Below, one piece after another: positions 17,719 to 27,223 of a stretch of DNA of 64,000 nt; the stretch's first letter is position 1, and the number at the start of each line of letters is the position of its first letter. This DNA comes from Bacteroidota bacterium (GTDB lineage: Bacteria > Bacteroidota > Bacteroidia > AKYH767-A > OLB10), in the NCBI GenBank assembly GCA_016713925.1, contig JADJOH010000007.1:1351501-1415500 (forward strand). Direction: 5' to 3'. The notes beneath the pieces are model-generated. The model was not told the DNA's origin. It ran no database searches and worked only from the letters and a program-made list of their open reading frames with translations. Position numbers and translations under genes: made by a program.

Positions 17719-18258
17719 CTAATTTTTTACCTTTTCAAGTTTCAATTCATAATAAATACTATTGCTACCCGGAATACATATTCCATCACCCGTTATGCCA
17801 TATGCCAGATAAGAAGGGACAATCAGCACAGCCTTCTCCCCTTCCTTCATTTTTAAAATACCTTCCTGCAACCCACTCGGCTGATCGGACTGTCCAATAG
17901 TAAAAGTCAGCATACCCGTACTATCACTGGAATAACATACATCACCATTCAGCAGAGATGCCGTATACGAAATGGTAACATCACTCATTAACCGGACCGG
18001 TTTACCGGAAGTTGGCTCAATTATTTTATAACGAAGTCCGGTGGCTGTTGTATCCGGATTCAGGTGATATCTTTCAGAAAATGCATCAATCAATTCCATT
18101 TCCTCAAAAATCAACTGTCGGTTTTGAGTGATTAAAGCATCTTTCATGTTTCCTTTTTCAACGCCATTATTCTTCTGAACCATCTGCCTGTTATCACCTT
18201 GCTTACAGGAGAAAATCAAGAAAAATATCAGGATAAGAAATAAATATTTAGCTTTCAC
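17719..18258 (-). CDS. FKBP-type peptidyl-prolyl isomerase lipoprotein, GldI-like
   Basis: 179 residues: lipoprotein signal with lipobox LIFSC (Cys18), a polar linker with helical segment FEEMELIDAFSERYHL, and one FKBP domain from GLRYKIIEPTSGKPV to YYELKLEKVKN containing SDVTISYTASLLNGDVCYSS, GLQEGILKMKEGEKAVLIVPS and AYGITGDG. Size, lipobox and the location after nrnA resemble GldI, the gliding-associated isomerase, which assists folding of envelope proteins. I do not assign the symbol because FKBP paralogues are hard to separate by eye. It overlaps nrnA by 11 bp. Confidence 0.85.
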   Translation of the reverse strand: MKAKYLFLILIFFLIFSCKQGDNRQMVQKNNGVEKGNMKDALITQNRQLIFEEMELIDAFSERYHLNPDTTATGLRYKIIEPTSGKPVRLMSDVTISYTASLLNGDVCYSSDSTGMLTFTIGQSDQPSGLQEGILKMKEGEKAVLIVPSYLAYGITGDGICIPGSNSIYYELKLEKVKN

Positions 18259-19285
18259 GATTCAATTCGTCTTTATAGGAAGGTAACAACGCTTTGAATT
18301 TATTTAATGTATCCAACAACGATAATTCTGATCTGCCCCCGGCTGCATTTCGGTGGCCACCGCCTTCAAAATACTTTTCAGCGATATCCTTCACAGAAAA
18401 ACTACCCTTTGAACGGAATGAAATTTTCACCAGATTATCCCGCTCACTGAAGAGAACAGCCATTTTAATTTTGTTAATGCTCAAGCCGTAATTCACTACA
18501 CCTTCCAGATCACCGGGTTCATGATGAAAGCGATCCATGTCTGCTTGGGAGGCAGAAAATACAACTGTATTAAATTCTTCGAGCACCTCCATATGTTCAT
18601 GCAGTGTAAATCCTAAAAACTTCAATTTCCAGTAGGAATTCGTATCATAAATCTGTTCATGGATAAAATAATTTCTTGCCCCTGCCTCCATTAATCTGGC
18701 AATTACTCTATGTGTTCCTGCTGTTACAGAATTGAATCTGAAACTCCCGGTGTCGGTCATTATTCCGGCATATAAACATTCAGCAGCCTCCCGGTCTATA
18801 TGGTGATCCAGGTTCATAGCCACTAATAAATGAACCAATAATTCGCAGGTACTACCTAGTGCCGGGTAAGAGAATTGAATATTGCAAAAACCTGCTTTAG
18901 GGTCCAGGTGGTGATCCACCAAGACCATTGGAATTTCTAATCCTGTAATTTCAGCCTGCATTTTCTCGACCCGTGAAGGATCGTTAAAATCAAGGCAAAA
19001 AAGTAATTCTGCATTTTTCAGTGCGTCTTTCACTTTATGAGGATGTTTACGGAAATCGATTGCATTCCGGCTACCATTCATCCAGTCCAGAAAGGCAGGA
19101 AATTCACTTGGTACTACTACAGTAACGCTATGGCCGGCTTTCGCCAATACATGCATTAACCCTAAAGATGAACCCAACGCATCTCCATCAGGTTTATGAT
19201 GGGTAGTAATAACAATTTTCCCGGGCTGAAGCAATAATTCCTGCAGTTGCCTGATCTTCTCTGAACTAAAAACGTGCTCTGTCAT
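18248..19285 (-). CDS. nrnA: DHH-family phosphoesterase, NrnA-like (nano-RNase / pAp phosphatase)
   Basis: Hydrolyses short RNA oligonucleotides and often 3'-phosphoadenosine 5'-phosphate, using two metal ions. Seen in order: THHKPDGDALGSSLGL (motif I), LLFCLDFNDPSRVE (motif II), LVDHHLDPKAGF (the DHH motif), MTDTGSFRF (motif IV) and C-terminal DHHA1 signature GGGHRNAAGG. 345 residues is normal. First gene of a three-gene minus-strand operon with two FKBP lipoproteins, divergent from ndk with 62 bp between starts, a conserved arrangement in Bacteroidota. Confidence 0.92.
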   Translation of the reverse strand: MTEHVFSSEKIRQLQELLLQPGKIVITTHHKPDGDALGSSLGLMHVLAKAGHSVTVVVPSEFPAFLDWMNGSRNAIDFRKHPHKVKDALKNAELLFCLDFNDPSRVEKMQAEITGLEIPMVLVDHHLDPKAGFCNIQFSYPALGSTCELLVHLLVAMNLDHHIDREAAECLYAGIMTDTGSFRFNSVTAGTHRVIARLMEAGARNYFIHEQIYDTNSYWKLKFLGFTLHEHMEVLEEFNTVVFSASQADMDRFHHEPGDLEGVVNYGLSINKIKMAVLFSERDNLVKISFRSKGSFSVKDIAEKYFEGGGHRNAAGGRSELSLLDTLNKFKALLPSYKDELNRES

Positions 19286-19315
19286 TGAACATCAAAATTA
19301 ATCCAATTACCTTTG
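19284..19315 (+). promoter_or_regulatory. Bacteroidota-type promoter for ndk
   Basis: ATTG at 19284-19287, 20 bp, then TACCTTTG at 19308-19315 fits the TTTG-N19-21-TAnnTTTG consensus of Bacteroidota sigma-ABfr promoters. The ndk ATG lies 33 bp past the -7 box. Confidence 0.7.
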
Positions 19316-19347
19316 CAAAATTAAACAGAGAAAAATATATCCCTTAA

Positions 19348-19767
19348 ATGACAACAAATCGAACATTTACAATGATCAAGCCCGATGGTATTGAAAACGG
19401 ATACGCCGGGGCTATTCTTGATCATATTCTGAAAGCAGGATTCAAAATTATAGCCATGAAATACACCCGGTTAAGTCCTGAGACTGCGGGTCAGTTTTAT
19501 GCTATTCACAAGGAAAGACCTTTTTACAAGGATCTGGTTTCCTATATGTCTTCCGGTCCCATCGTGGCCGTCATTCTTGAAAAGGAGAATGCAGTGGAAG
19601 ATTTCCGGACAATCATTGGAGCCACGGATCCGACCAAGGCTGCGGATGGTACCATCCGTAAATTATATGCTAAATCCATTGAAGCAAATGCGGTACACGG
19701 ATCTGATAGCAACGAAAACGCTGCAATTGAAGGGAATTTCTTCTTTTCGATGCTCGAGCGATTTTAA
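19348..19767 (+). CDS. ndk: Nucleoside diphosphate kinase
   Basis: Transfers the gamma-phosphate between nucleoside triphosphates and diphosphates through a phospho-histidine. The signature NAVHGSDSNENA contains the catalytic His117. The N-terminus RTFTMIKPDGIENGYAG and the KERPFYKDLVSYMSSGPIVA segment are textbook Ndk. 139 residues is normal. Monocistronic, with a good promoter before and a strong terminator after. Confidence 0.97.
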   Translation: MTTNRTFTMIKPDGIENGYAGAILDHILKAGFKIIAMKYTRLSPETAGQFYAIHKERPFYKDLVSYMSSGPIVAVILEKENAVEDFRTIIGATDPTKAADGTIRKLYAKSIEANAVHGSDSNENAAIEGNFFFSMLERF

Positions 19768-19782
19768 ATTATAAAATTAACT

Positions 19783-19815
19783 AAAAAGACCCGGAGAAAT
19801 TTCCGGGTTTTTTTA
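19783..19815. terminator. Terminator after ndk
   Basis: AAAAAGACCCGGA - GAAAT - TTCCGGG followed by seven T. The T run touches the stop of the convergent 38-residue ORF and could serve it too. Confidence 0.9.
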
Positions 19816-19929
19816 TAGTCTGGGTATAACGAAAAACATAAAAAGCATGCTGAGAAAAAAGATCAGTAATGCTGTCAATATAATTTTTTCATAGAGGGAA
19901 TATTCATTCCCATCTTTCTTATTCTTCAT
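19813..19929 (-). CDS. 38-residue predicted membrane protein
   Basis: A short frame on the minus strand starts with ATG at 19929, 3 bp after the DUF721 stop, and ends with TAA at 19813 inside the ndk terminator region. It has a charged start (MKNKKDGNEYSLYEK) and then one hydrophobic helix (IILTALLIFFLSMLFMFFVI) ending in PRL, the layout of a single-pass small membrane protein with a cytoplasmic N-terminus. Tight spacing with DUF721 suggests co-transcription. No family recognised; below the usual length cutoff of gene callers. Confidence 0.55.
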   Translation of the reverse strand: MKNKKDGNEYSLYEKIILTALLIFFLSMLFMFFVIPRL

Positions 19930-19932
19930 GTA

Positions 19933-20223
19933 TTATAAAACACTTATTTCCTGAATTATGTCCGATCCTAATTCTTCATTTAACTGATTGAGGATATCAG
20001 CCTTCATCATCAGCAATTCTTTACGAATGACAGAGGAACTCACATAAACCTGAAGATGGCCATTTCTGAAGACCAGCGATGTCGTTCTTTGAACAATATA
20101 TTCCGATAGACAATTGGCCCAGGCTTGTTCAATTTTTGCAGACCAAAGTCCATCCTCCAACCTATACTTTTTAAGCATTTCGGTGATCACATTTCCGATT
20201 GAATTTTCATTAGTTGGCCTCAT
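19933..20223 (-). CDS. DUF721 domain protein
   Basis: About 96 residues from MRPTNENSIGNVITEMLKKY; the frame could start nine codons earlier (20250), but MRpsNEqsIgevI is the usual family start. DUF721 proteins (DciA-related fold in part) contain a conserved W in the AWANCL segment followed by LQVYVSSSVIRKELLMMK; some relatives, such as DciA, help load the replicative helicase. A role in replication is possible for this one but not shown. Divergent from the SAM hydrolase gene and followed closely by a tiny membrane-protein frame. Confidence 0.82.
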   Translation of the reverse strand: MRPTNENSIGNVITEMLKKYRLEDGLWSAKIEQAWANCLSEYIVQRTTSLVFRNGHLQVYVSSSVIRKELLMMKADILNQLNEELGSDIIQEISVL

Positions 20224-20308
20224 GCTACAAATTTCAATAAATTTAGGCAATATCTTTTTATTTATTTATCACAAACCCTTCATAAAATTGGATAATTTTG
20301 ACCGTTGA

Positions 20309-21082
20309 ATGGGGTTAATAACTTTTACAACTGACTGGGGCAACCGTGATTATCACATTGGTGCTATGAAAGGTATGCTTTTAACTCAACTTCCTGAAGT
20401 CAAACTTATTGACCTTTCACATCAGGTGGCGCGTCACAATATTCAGCAGGCTGCCTATATCTTCGGAAACGCTTATCCGCACTTCCCTCCCGGAACACTC
20501 CATTTTATCGGTGTCCATGGACATAATAAGTATTTACCGGAACTATTGGCGATCAAAAAGGAAGGGCATATTTTTATTGGTGTAAACGATGGATTCTTTT
20601 CATTGGTTTTTGAAGATGCACCGATTGATATGGTAAAGATCAGAACCGACAACAGTAATAGTGAACTTTTCGATCTGCCAAAAATCGTAGGGAGCATGCT
20701 TCATTTACTCTCCGGAAAAAATCTTTATGAATTAGGAGATCGACCCTCGCATTATGTGCAGCGATCTGCATTTTTACCCGCAATTGACGATGAATTAATT
20801 CATGGTGTAGTCATTTATATAGATGATTATGGCAATGTAGTCACCAATATCACTAAAACGTTATTTAACGAACAAAGAAAGGGACGTAAATTTGAAGTAG
20901 TGACCCGTAAAAATCAACATGCCTTAGATGAGATTAGTGCCAACTATCACTCTGTGGAGCAGGGATCAGCTGTCGCCATTTTTAATGATGCCGGAAAACT
21001 AGAAATAGCGATAAATGGAGAAAATGCTTCTAAACTGATGAATTTGAAACTAAATGATAATATCAGAATAGAATTTAAATGA
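20309..21082 (+). CDS. S-adenosylmethionine hydrolase family protein (DUF62)
   Basis: The family hydrolyses SAM to adenosine and methionine using a water or hydroxide nucleophile; relatives include the fluorinases. The N-terminal domain starts ITFTTDWGNRDYHIGAMKG (the Asp near residue 9 is the conserved ribose/SAM contact), with DLSHQVARHNIQQAAYI and GVNDGFFSL. The C-terminal barrel holds YIDDYGNVVTNI. 257 residues fits. The fluorinase chloride-loop insertion is not apparent, so halogenation is not expected. TAATTTTG at 20293-20300 could be its -7 box. Overlaps the next gene by 4 bp (ATGA). Confidence 0.88.
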   Translation: MGLITFTTDWGNRDYHIGAMKGMLLTQLPEVKLIDLSHQVARHNIQQAAYIFGNAYPHFPPGTLHFIGVHGHNKYLPELLAIKKEGHIFIGVNDGFFSLVFEDAPIDMVKIRTDNSNSELFDLPKIVGSMLHLLSGKNLYELGDRPSHYVQRSAFLPAIDDELIHGVVIYIDDYGNVVTNITKTLFNEQRKGRKFEVVTRKNQHALDEISANYHSVEQGSAVAIFNDAGKLEIAINGENASKLMNLKLNDNIRIEFK

Positions 21083-21375
21083 TCACAAGAATTGTAAGGT
21101 TAACTATTCAGAAAGATAAAGCAAATGACTTTCGCTCACTTTTTGAGAGTACTTATAATGCCATCCGCTCATTTAAAGGTTGTACACATCTTGAACTTTT
21201 TACTGACATCAACCAGCCTAATATTTTTATAACTTTCAGTAAATGGGAATCGGAGCAGGATTTGGATAATTACAGGGTTTCGGAACTATTTATTAGAACC
21301 TGGGGAATCGTAAAAGTAATGTTTCAGGATGCACCCATTGCTTTTTCAATGAGAGAAGAATACCCTAAATCCTAA
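21079..21375 (+). CDS. Antibiotic biosynthesis monooxygenase (ABM) domain protein
   Basis: A 98-residue ferredoxin-like ABM domain: MITRIVRLTIQKDKANDFRSLFEST, then FKGCTHLELFTDINQPNIFITF and KWESEQDLDNYRVSELF. Stand-alone ABM proteins range from heme-degrading to quinol monooxygenases, and many are uncharacterised. Here the W-x-S/E-x-x-x-L-x-x-Y core is present, but nothing fixes the substrate. It overlaps the SAM hydrolase stop by 4 bp, implying coupled translation. Confidence 0.83.
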   Translation: MITRIVRLTIQKDKANDFRSLFESTYNAIRSFKGCTHLELFTDINQPNIFITFSKWESEQDLDNYRVSELFIRTWGIVKVMFQDAPIAFSMREEYPKS

Positions 21376-21400
21376 TTCCTAAATCCAGATTCCTTTCCTC

Positions 21401-22477
21401 CTACATTGCTTTTACAAGGTCCGGAAAACGCTGCTGCTCGTGGTTTAATATAGGGTGCATTACCCTGTACCAAAGAGGTGGAATCAAAGCTAGTATAATC
21501 ATCCCCGCATAGCCTGTGGGCATTTGTGGACTTTCGTCATGATGATTCAACACCTGATACTTCTTACTCGCCTTGTAATGATGGTCACTATGCCTTGATA
21601 ATTCGAAAAGCAAAATTCTGCTTAGCACGTGATCAGAGTTCCATGAATGGCAATGCAAGGTTTTCACGAAGGATCCATCTTCACGGATTCTCCTCCCGAG
21701 GCCGTAATGCTCGATATAATTGACGGATTCCAGCAATAGAATTCCCAATAAAGATGCGGTCATAAAAAGAATCAGACTTTTCAGTCCAAAAAGGAAAAGA
21801 ATCAGAGCCAGAAATAACAGCTCTATACCATGAATTTGCACCATTTCATTCCGGATTGAAAAGGGGGTATGGCCTTTACTTTTTAGCCGATCATATTCAA
21901 GCTTCCAGGCAGAAAGATAACTTCCTGAAATACTTCTGATCCAAAAGAAATATATACTTTCTCCAAACCTCGCGCTAGCCGGATCGAGGTGGGTACCAAC
22001 TCTTTTATGATGTCCGCGATTATGCTCAATGTAAAAATGCATGTACAAGGAACTTAGTAAAAATAATTTAGCAAAAACAAGATCCTTGTGCCCGGATCGA
22101 TGACCTAATTCATGACCCAGATTGATACCGACAATACCACACAAAAGGCCCATTGACAGCGTTTTACCAATAATAACAACAAGATTGTCATTAGCAATTC
22201 CATCTAAAAAAAGATATAAAATAAGGTATTGAACGGGAAGTAAGAGATATAAAAGAAAATCATAAACGGGTGCTTTACTCCTCAGTTCCGCCTCTGCTTC
22301 ATCTGCGTTCCGCGGATCCGGATTAATTATCAATTCAAGAAAAGGAATCAATACAAAGGCAAATCCAAGGGGAATAAATGGTACCCATCCTCCCATCACC
22401 ATTCCTGCTAACACTCCGGCCGGAGCCAAAAAAGCCAGCAGGTACTTCATCCATTTCCAGTGATTCATTCTGCCCAA
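21401..22477 (-). CDS. alkB: AlkB-type membrane alkane/fatty-acid monooxygenase
   Basis: An integral-membrane diiron hydroxylase. All histidine boxes are seen: HELGHRSGH, EHNRGHHKRVGTH, and SRHSDHHYKASKKYQ, plus the NYIEHYGL motif that is diagnostic of AlkB-like enzymes. About six hydrophobic segments lie between them. 358 residues, close to Bacteroidota AlkB-like proteins. It would oxidise a terminal methyl of alkanes or similar chains with electrons from rubredoxin; no rubredoxin gene lies in the window. It converges on the ABM gene and is divergent from an orphan oxidase subunit III. The substrate is an inference. Confidence 0.9.
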   Translation of the reverse strand: MGRMNHWKWMKYLLAFLAPAGVLAGMVMGGWVPFIPLGFAFVLIPFLELIINPDPRNADEAEAELRSKAPVYDFLLYLLLPVQYLILYLFLDGIANDNLVVIIGKTLSMGLLCGIVGINLGHELGHRSGHKDLVFAKLFLLSSLYMHFYIEHNRGHHKRVGTHLDPASARFGESIYFFWIRSISGSYLSAWKLEYDRLKSKGHTPFSIRNEMVQIHGIELLFLALILFLFGLKSLILFMTASLLGILLLESVNYIEHYGLGRRIREDGSFVKTLHCHSWNSDHVLSRILLFELSRHSDHHYKASKKYQVLNHHDESPQMPTGYAGMIILALIPPLWYRVMHPILNHEQQRFPDLVKAM

Positions 22478-22590
22478 ATTTATCGAATATTTTAAAAGAA
22501 TAAAGGGGCGAACTGTCTTTAAAAATATTTTAAATTATTTTTTCCTTAATATAGTTTGTTGTATATTTGAAATAAGCAAAATGATGCTAA

Positions 22591-23220
22591 ATGAGTCAGG
22601 GGAAAACCGGCAAGGAAACGAACGCTACATCGTTACTTATCTTTAAAGAAAGAACAAGTCCATACCGGACATTTATGTTCTATGCGCTCGTTGGTTCAAG
22701 TATTTTGTTCATGTCGATGGTGATCATGTTCATGGTTTGGATTACGCACAATGAACCTATTCAAAATTTTCATTTTCCCAAGACTTTTATTTTAGGTACA
22801 CTTCTTTTATTATTTAGCAGCTACACCACCACTTTATCACAACATTACTATAAGGAAGACAGTGGAAAATATTTACTGCTATCACTCAGTTCTACATTGG
22901 TATTTTCCCTCGGTTTTGTACTCTGCCAGGTATTGGGATGGAAGAGTTTATTTGATCAGGGATTTTATTTGAACGGCGATGCCGGAATTGCATTTGTATA
23001 TGTCATTACTGGCTTACATTTCATTCATGTAAGTCTGGGTATGATTTATCTTTTCTACCTTAATTTAAAAGTATTTGATCTTTTAAATGATCCTGTTAGA
23101 TCCCTGTTGTATTTTTCAAATCAATTTGAAGGAATACGTCTGGATTTATTTGCTACTTACTGGCATTTTATTGATGGGTTGTGGTTATTTTTATTTCTTA
23201 CCTTTTTATTTATTTTGTAA
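22591..23220 (+). CDS. Heme-copper oxidase subunit III-like membrane protein
   Basis: Five or so hydrophobic helices in 209 residues. The COX3 signatures are GLHFIHVSLGMIYLFYL and the final TYWHFIDGLWLFLFL. Subunit III supports proton uptake and stability of aa3-type oxidases. No subunit I or II gene is near; the cbb3 genes 14 kb away do not use this subunit. So it is an orphan paralogue, perhaps serving an oxidase or NO reductase encoded elsewhere. A short secreted protein follows 43 bp later. Confidence 0.85.
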   Translation: MSQGKTGKETNATSLLIFKERTSPYRTFMFYALVGSSILFMSMVIMFMVWITHNEPIQNFHFPKTFILGTLLLLFSSYTTTLSQHYYKEDSGKYLLLSLSSTLVFSLGFVLCQVLGWKSLFDQGFYLNGDAGIAFVYVITGLHFIHVSLGMIYLFYLNLKVFDLLNDPVRSLLYFSNQFEGIRLDLFATYWHFIDGLWLFLFLTFLFIL

Positions 23221-23263
23221 AGGTGAACATCTCACCCTTAAAAAAACAATAATTATTAAAACT

Positions 23264-23695
23264 ATGCTTAGATTTAATTCAATTCTCTGTATCCTCTTAT
23301 TCAGTTTTTTATCATTAAATATTTATGCTCAGCGCCCCATATCTGAAAATGCTTTTAAGCAATATCCCCATTGGATTCAAATGATGGATGATACTTCCGC
23401 GAATTATTTTGAAACGGAGAAGGCATTTAGTTTATACTGGTCGATAAGGGAAAAGCCTAAGGAAGAGGATGAAATCCTTGGAATGTCGGAGGCAAACGAA
23501 AAGGAAAAAGAGAATAAGGAAGGCTGGCTCAAGAGGTTGTTCAGGAAGAAAAGAGATATTGATGAAACGGAAATGGCGTTCGCCTTAAAACGATATAAAC
23601 ACTGGCATTTTATGATGGAGCCATGGGTACAGGAAGATGGAAGAATTTTGTACCCCTCTGAAAGAAAATCCATTCTTGATTCTATTGTCAGATAA
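23264..23695 (+). CDS. Secreted protein of unknown function
   Basis: 143 residues from the ATG at 23264, which yields a clean signal peptide MLRFNSILCILLFSFLSLNIYAQ. The frame is open further upstream but overlaps the oxidase subunit gene, so that extension is rejected. The mature part is polar and rich in K/E (EDEILGMSEANEKEKENKE) with aromatic pairs (YKHWHFMMEPW). It lies 21 bp before the BNR/T9SS gene and may be co-transcribed with it. No family recognised. Confidence 0.65.
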   Translation: MLRFNSILCILLFSFLSLNIYAQRPISENAFKQYPHWIQMMDDTSANYFETEKAFSLYWSIREKPKEEDEILGMSEANEKEKENKEGWLKRLFRKKRDIDETEMAFALKRYKHWHFMMEPWVQEDGRILYPSERKSILDSIVR

Positions 23696-23716
23696 TTAAT
23701 ACCTACTCAGAAATCT

Positions 23717-26011
23717 ATGCCATTGAAAAAACCATCAACATTATTGATATTATTTATCTTCTTGTTTGCTATCGCTTCCGGTCAAAATACGGCTAACTGG
23801 CAAGCGTTAGGTCCTATCCAGTTTCCATTCAACAACAGTGGTCAAATTAACGGCATTGGCAGGGTTTGTCAGATGAAATTTCATCCTACTGATTCGCAGA
23901 AAGTTTATGCAGTCAGTGCATCAGGAGGTTTGTGGATAAGTACCAATGCCACCGGATCCTGGCAAAAAACAGGTAGTGATAAAATAGCATTGTCGGCTTG
24001 TTCGTCCGTTTGCATAGATTTTACAAATGATAGTATTTTATATCTCAGTACAGGAGATCCTAACTAATACTCTACCGGATCGGGCATTTATCGCAGTAAT
24101 GACGCGGGTAACAATTGGTTTCCGGCCAACAACAATATTGGAAACCGAATGGCTGTTGAATTATTGATGGACCCTTTGAATCATGAAATAATAGTAGCTG
24201 CAACGAATGACGGTATCTGGAAAACGGTAGATGGTGGTCTCTCCTGGAATGTTAGAAAAAGCGGTGGGCAGTTTACAGAAATGGCGGCGAAACCGGCACC
24301 CGGAAGCAGGACATTGTATGCTGTTACCTACAGTGAATTCTATAAGTCAGAGGATTTCGGAGATACATGGAGTTTAATCAGCAATGGTATAGCTGTACCC
24401 GGAGGTGGAAGTGGACAAGGTATGCGTTTGGCGGTATCAGCAGCTGATTCCACGGTGGTTTATGCAGGAATGATCAAAGATGAGGGTACGATTTTCAGAT
24501 CAAATGATGGAGGAAATACTTTCACCACAGTCTATCATAATCCGGCACAGAGTCTGGTGGGATATGATGCTAATGGTAACGGACAAGGCAATTATAATTT
24601 CAGCATGTGCGCAGCACCCAACAATCCCAATGTTGTGTTTGTGGGTGCACATGTTGTTTGGAGATCTACAGATGGAGGAGTGACATGGACTCAGCTCACC
24701 CAATGGTGGCAGATTTTGCATACAGATATGCATCAAATGCTTTACAACCCTTATGCTACACAGGAGTTATACAATATCAATGATGGAGGCATTTGGAGGA
24801 GTCTTAATGCAGGAGTGAACTGGGGGGTGAGATGTAATGGATTAGAAGCCACTGAAATTTACAAGGCCGCTTCAAATCCGGTTCGAAAAGACAATCTCAG
24901 TATTGGAACACAAGACAATGGAGAACTTTTTTCTGCAAACGGACAATGGCGAACAAACCGTGGTGGAGACTGGTCATCCAGAATGACATTTGATTATCAA
25001 AACTACAATCTGGTTTATTATCATGAAAACGGAAAACGAAGAAATGTCATTTCCGGTCCTGAAGTTTCATTCGGTTTACCATTTACCTCTTCAAATAATC
25101 TACGACTTGCATTTACTCCATTAAACAGCGAGATGGGCTTAGCAGGTATTGGTGACCTTTATCTATCCTCAGATCTTAGCAGTCCTGTTCCATTTTGGAC
25201 GCCGATAAGCAGTTTCGCAGCAGGAATAAAGAGCATTGAATTTGCGTCGCATACCACGGACATGGCTTATGTCCTTACGATTCCCAATCAATTCAGAAAA
25301 TTCTCAGGACTTAATACGGGCACGATCGCTTCGGTTTCATCAAATTTACCATCCACCCTAACGAACGGAGGATCGGTCACAGGTTTGGTAAATGATTCAA
25401 ATGTTATTTATGTCACAGCCGGATCAAAAGTTTACCGATCCGCTGATCAAGGTATAAGCTGGAGCAATGTCACGTTCAATCTTCCGAATATTAACATCAT
25501 TAAAATCATTCATGACCCCTACTCTACTGACGAATCAGTATATATCTCCAATACAGCCGGGATCTGGTACAAAAACCAAACGATGAGCTCCTGGTTTAAT
25601 TACTCTCAGGGTTTGCCGGCGATAGCTTCCATTACTGATTTTATGTATGTTAATGATGGTCCGGCAAACAGTGTCATCAGGGTTTCTACTTATGGACGCG
25701 GGGTATGGGAAAGTACTCTTCAGGGCACCATCTCATCCACTCCGGAGTCCAGTCTTCCGGATAAATGGCTGGTAGCTCCCAATCCTGCCAGAAATGTCAT
25801 CACTGTTTCATCTACCACTCTGAAAGAAAAGAACATTGTAAAAATTCAATTTTACTCCATAAACTGTAGCTTGATCTCTGAATACAAAATCAATCCTCCA
25901 TTCACTTCCGGAGATTTTTCCATTGCGCATTTTCCACCCGGCTCTTATCAGCTCCTTCTTATTACCGATAAGGGACAAACCGAAGGAGTGGGCAAATTCG
26001 TAAAAGAATAA
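23717..26011 (+). CDS. Secreted BNR/sortilin-type beta-propeller protein with T9SS sorting tail (in-frame stop)
   Basis: The signal peptide ends near ASGQ. The body is a beta-propeller with repeated Asp-box-like motifs (IWKTVDGGLSWN, FYKSEDFGDTWS, IFRSNDGGNTF, VWRSTDGGVTWTQ, VYRSADQGISWSN). The C-terminus (PNPARNVITVSS to GVGKFVKE) is a type A T9SS sorting domain, so it should be exported through the type IX system and surface-attached. An in-frame TAA at 24065-24067 interrupts STGDPN-YSTGSG; the same frame continues without shift, giving 764 residues in all. A tyrosine codon would fit there. Either a point error or a true nonsense mutation. Ligand or substrate unknown. Confidence 0.82.
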
Positions 26012-26076
26012 TTACGCGTTTTACGTAACGGATATTACATAACAAAATTATTGATGCGCTGCCTACATATAAAGGC

Positions 26077-26084
26077 TAATTTTG
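26077..26084 (+). promoter_or_regulatory. -7 promoter element before the hydroxyacyl-CoA dehydrogenase gene
   Basis: TAATTTTG matches TAnnTTTG. A TTG lies 23 bp upstream, slightly far for the -33 box. The TTG inside this element could be misread as a start codon; the real ATG is at 26103. Confidence 0.45.
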
Positions 26085-26102
26085 CCATTCTCAAAAATCA
26101 CT

Positions 26103-26998
26103 ATGCAACAAATAACAATAATCGGTTCCGGACAAATGGGGAATGGCATTGCGCATGTATTTGCTCAAAGCGGTTACGATGTCACCATCATTGACATTCG
26201 ACAGGAAGCACTAGATCAGGCCATCACCACAATAGGCAAAAATATGGAGCGTCAGGTAGCCAAAGGGATGATCTCCGAAGAGGAAAAAAACCGGGCTCTC
26301 CAACGCATAAAAACTACCACTGCATTTGACAAAGGAGTTTCCACAGCAGATCTCGTTGTAGAGGCCGCGACTGAAAATATTGATTTAAAATTAAAAATAT
26401 ATTTTCAGATCTGGACCGGCATACAAAAGCGGAATGTATTCTGGCCACTAATACCTCGTCCATATCCATCACAAGGATTGCTGCTTCAACGCAACGTGGC
26501 GACAAAGTCATTGGAATGCATTTCATGAATCCTGTTCCTGTAATGAAATTAATAGAGGTAATACGGGGATATAATACCACTGATGAAGTCAGAAAACAGA
26601 TTGTTGACTTATCGTTACAGCTCGGTAAGGTTCCGGTAGAAGTCAATGACTATCCGGGTTTCGTCGCCAATAGAATTCTAATGCCCATGATCAATGAAGC
26701 TATCTATACTCTTTTTGAAGGAGTAGCGGGTGTAAATGAAATTGATACCGTGATGAAACTGGGAATGGCACATCCGATGGGGCCGTTACAATTGGCAGAC
26801 TTTATAGGATTAGATACCTGTTTAAGTATCTTAAGGGTAATTCATGATGGTTTTGGTAATCCTAAATATGCACCTTGCCCCTTACTCGTTAACATGGTTA
26901 CATCCGGCAATCTGGGTGTTAAAACCGGACAAGGATTCTACAAATACACCAAAGGCGTAAAGGAACTTGTAGTTGCAGATTATTTTGCAATGAAATAA
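26103..26998 (+). CDS. 3-hydroxybutyryl-CoA / 3-hydroxyacyl-CoA dehydrogenase (frameshifted)
   Basis: NAD-dependent oxidation of 3-hydroxyacyl-CoA, used in fatty-acid beta-oxidation or butyrate-type pathways. Rossmann start MQQITIIGSGQMGNGIAHVFA, then VVEAATENIDLKLK, and after the break TNTSSIS, GMHFMNPVPVMKLIEVI (catalytic His in HFMNP), YPGFVANRILMPMINEA and the C-terminal GVKTGQGFYKY. The frame breaks near 26395-26402 (AAAAATATATTTTC): removing a TA pair or adding one A restores KIFSDLDRHTKAECILATN. The reconstructed protein is about 297 residues, the usual single-domain length. The start was set at the ATG before QQITIIG. Confidence 0.9.
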
Positions 26999-27223
26999 AT
27001 GATGGTTTTACGGGTGGTGAAAGAATTCTAACAGGAAAATAGTCTATTACTCTGGTAACAGAAATACGATTTTTCCTCTTGGGACACACTGCTTAAAGGA
27101 CCAAAATGGAAGGATTGGAATTTCTTTTTAAGAACATAACATTTTGTTCAAAACAATAGTAAGGGAAATCGAATTCGGTTTCTGCTTAGAGGTAAACAGT
27201 ATTAATATCGACACGATTAGAGG

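Noticed and set aside
20309..21082. Fluorinase or chlorinase reading of the SAM hydrolase
   Set aside because: No halide-loop insertion seen; ordinary DUF62 hydrolase is the simpler call.
23087..23263. N-terminal extension of the secreted protein at 23264
   Set aside because: Overlaps the oxidase subunit III gene out of frame; the ATG at 23264 gives a proper signal peptide.
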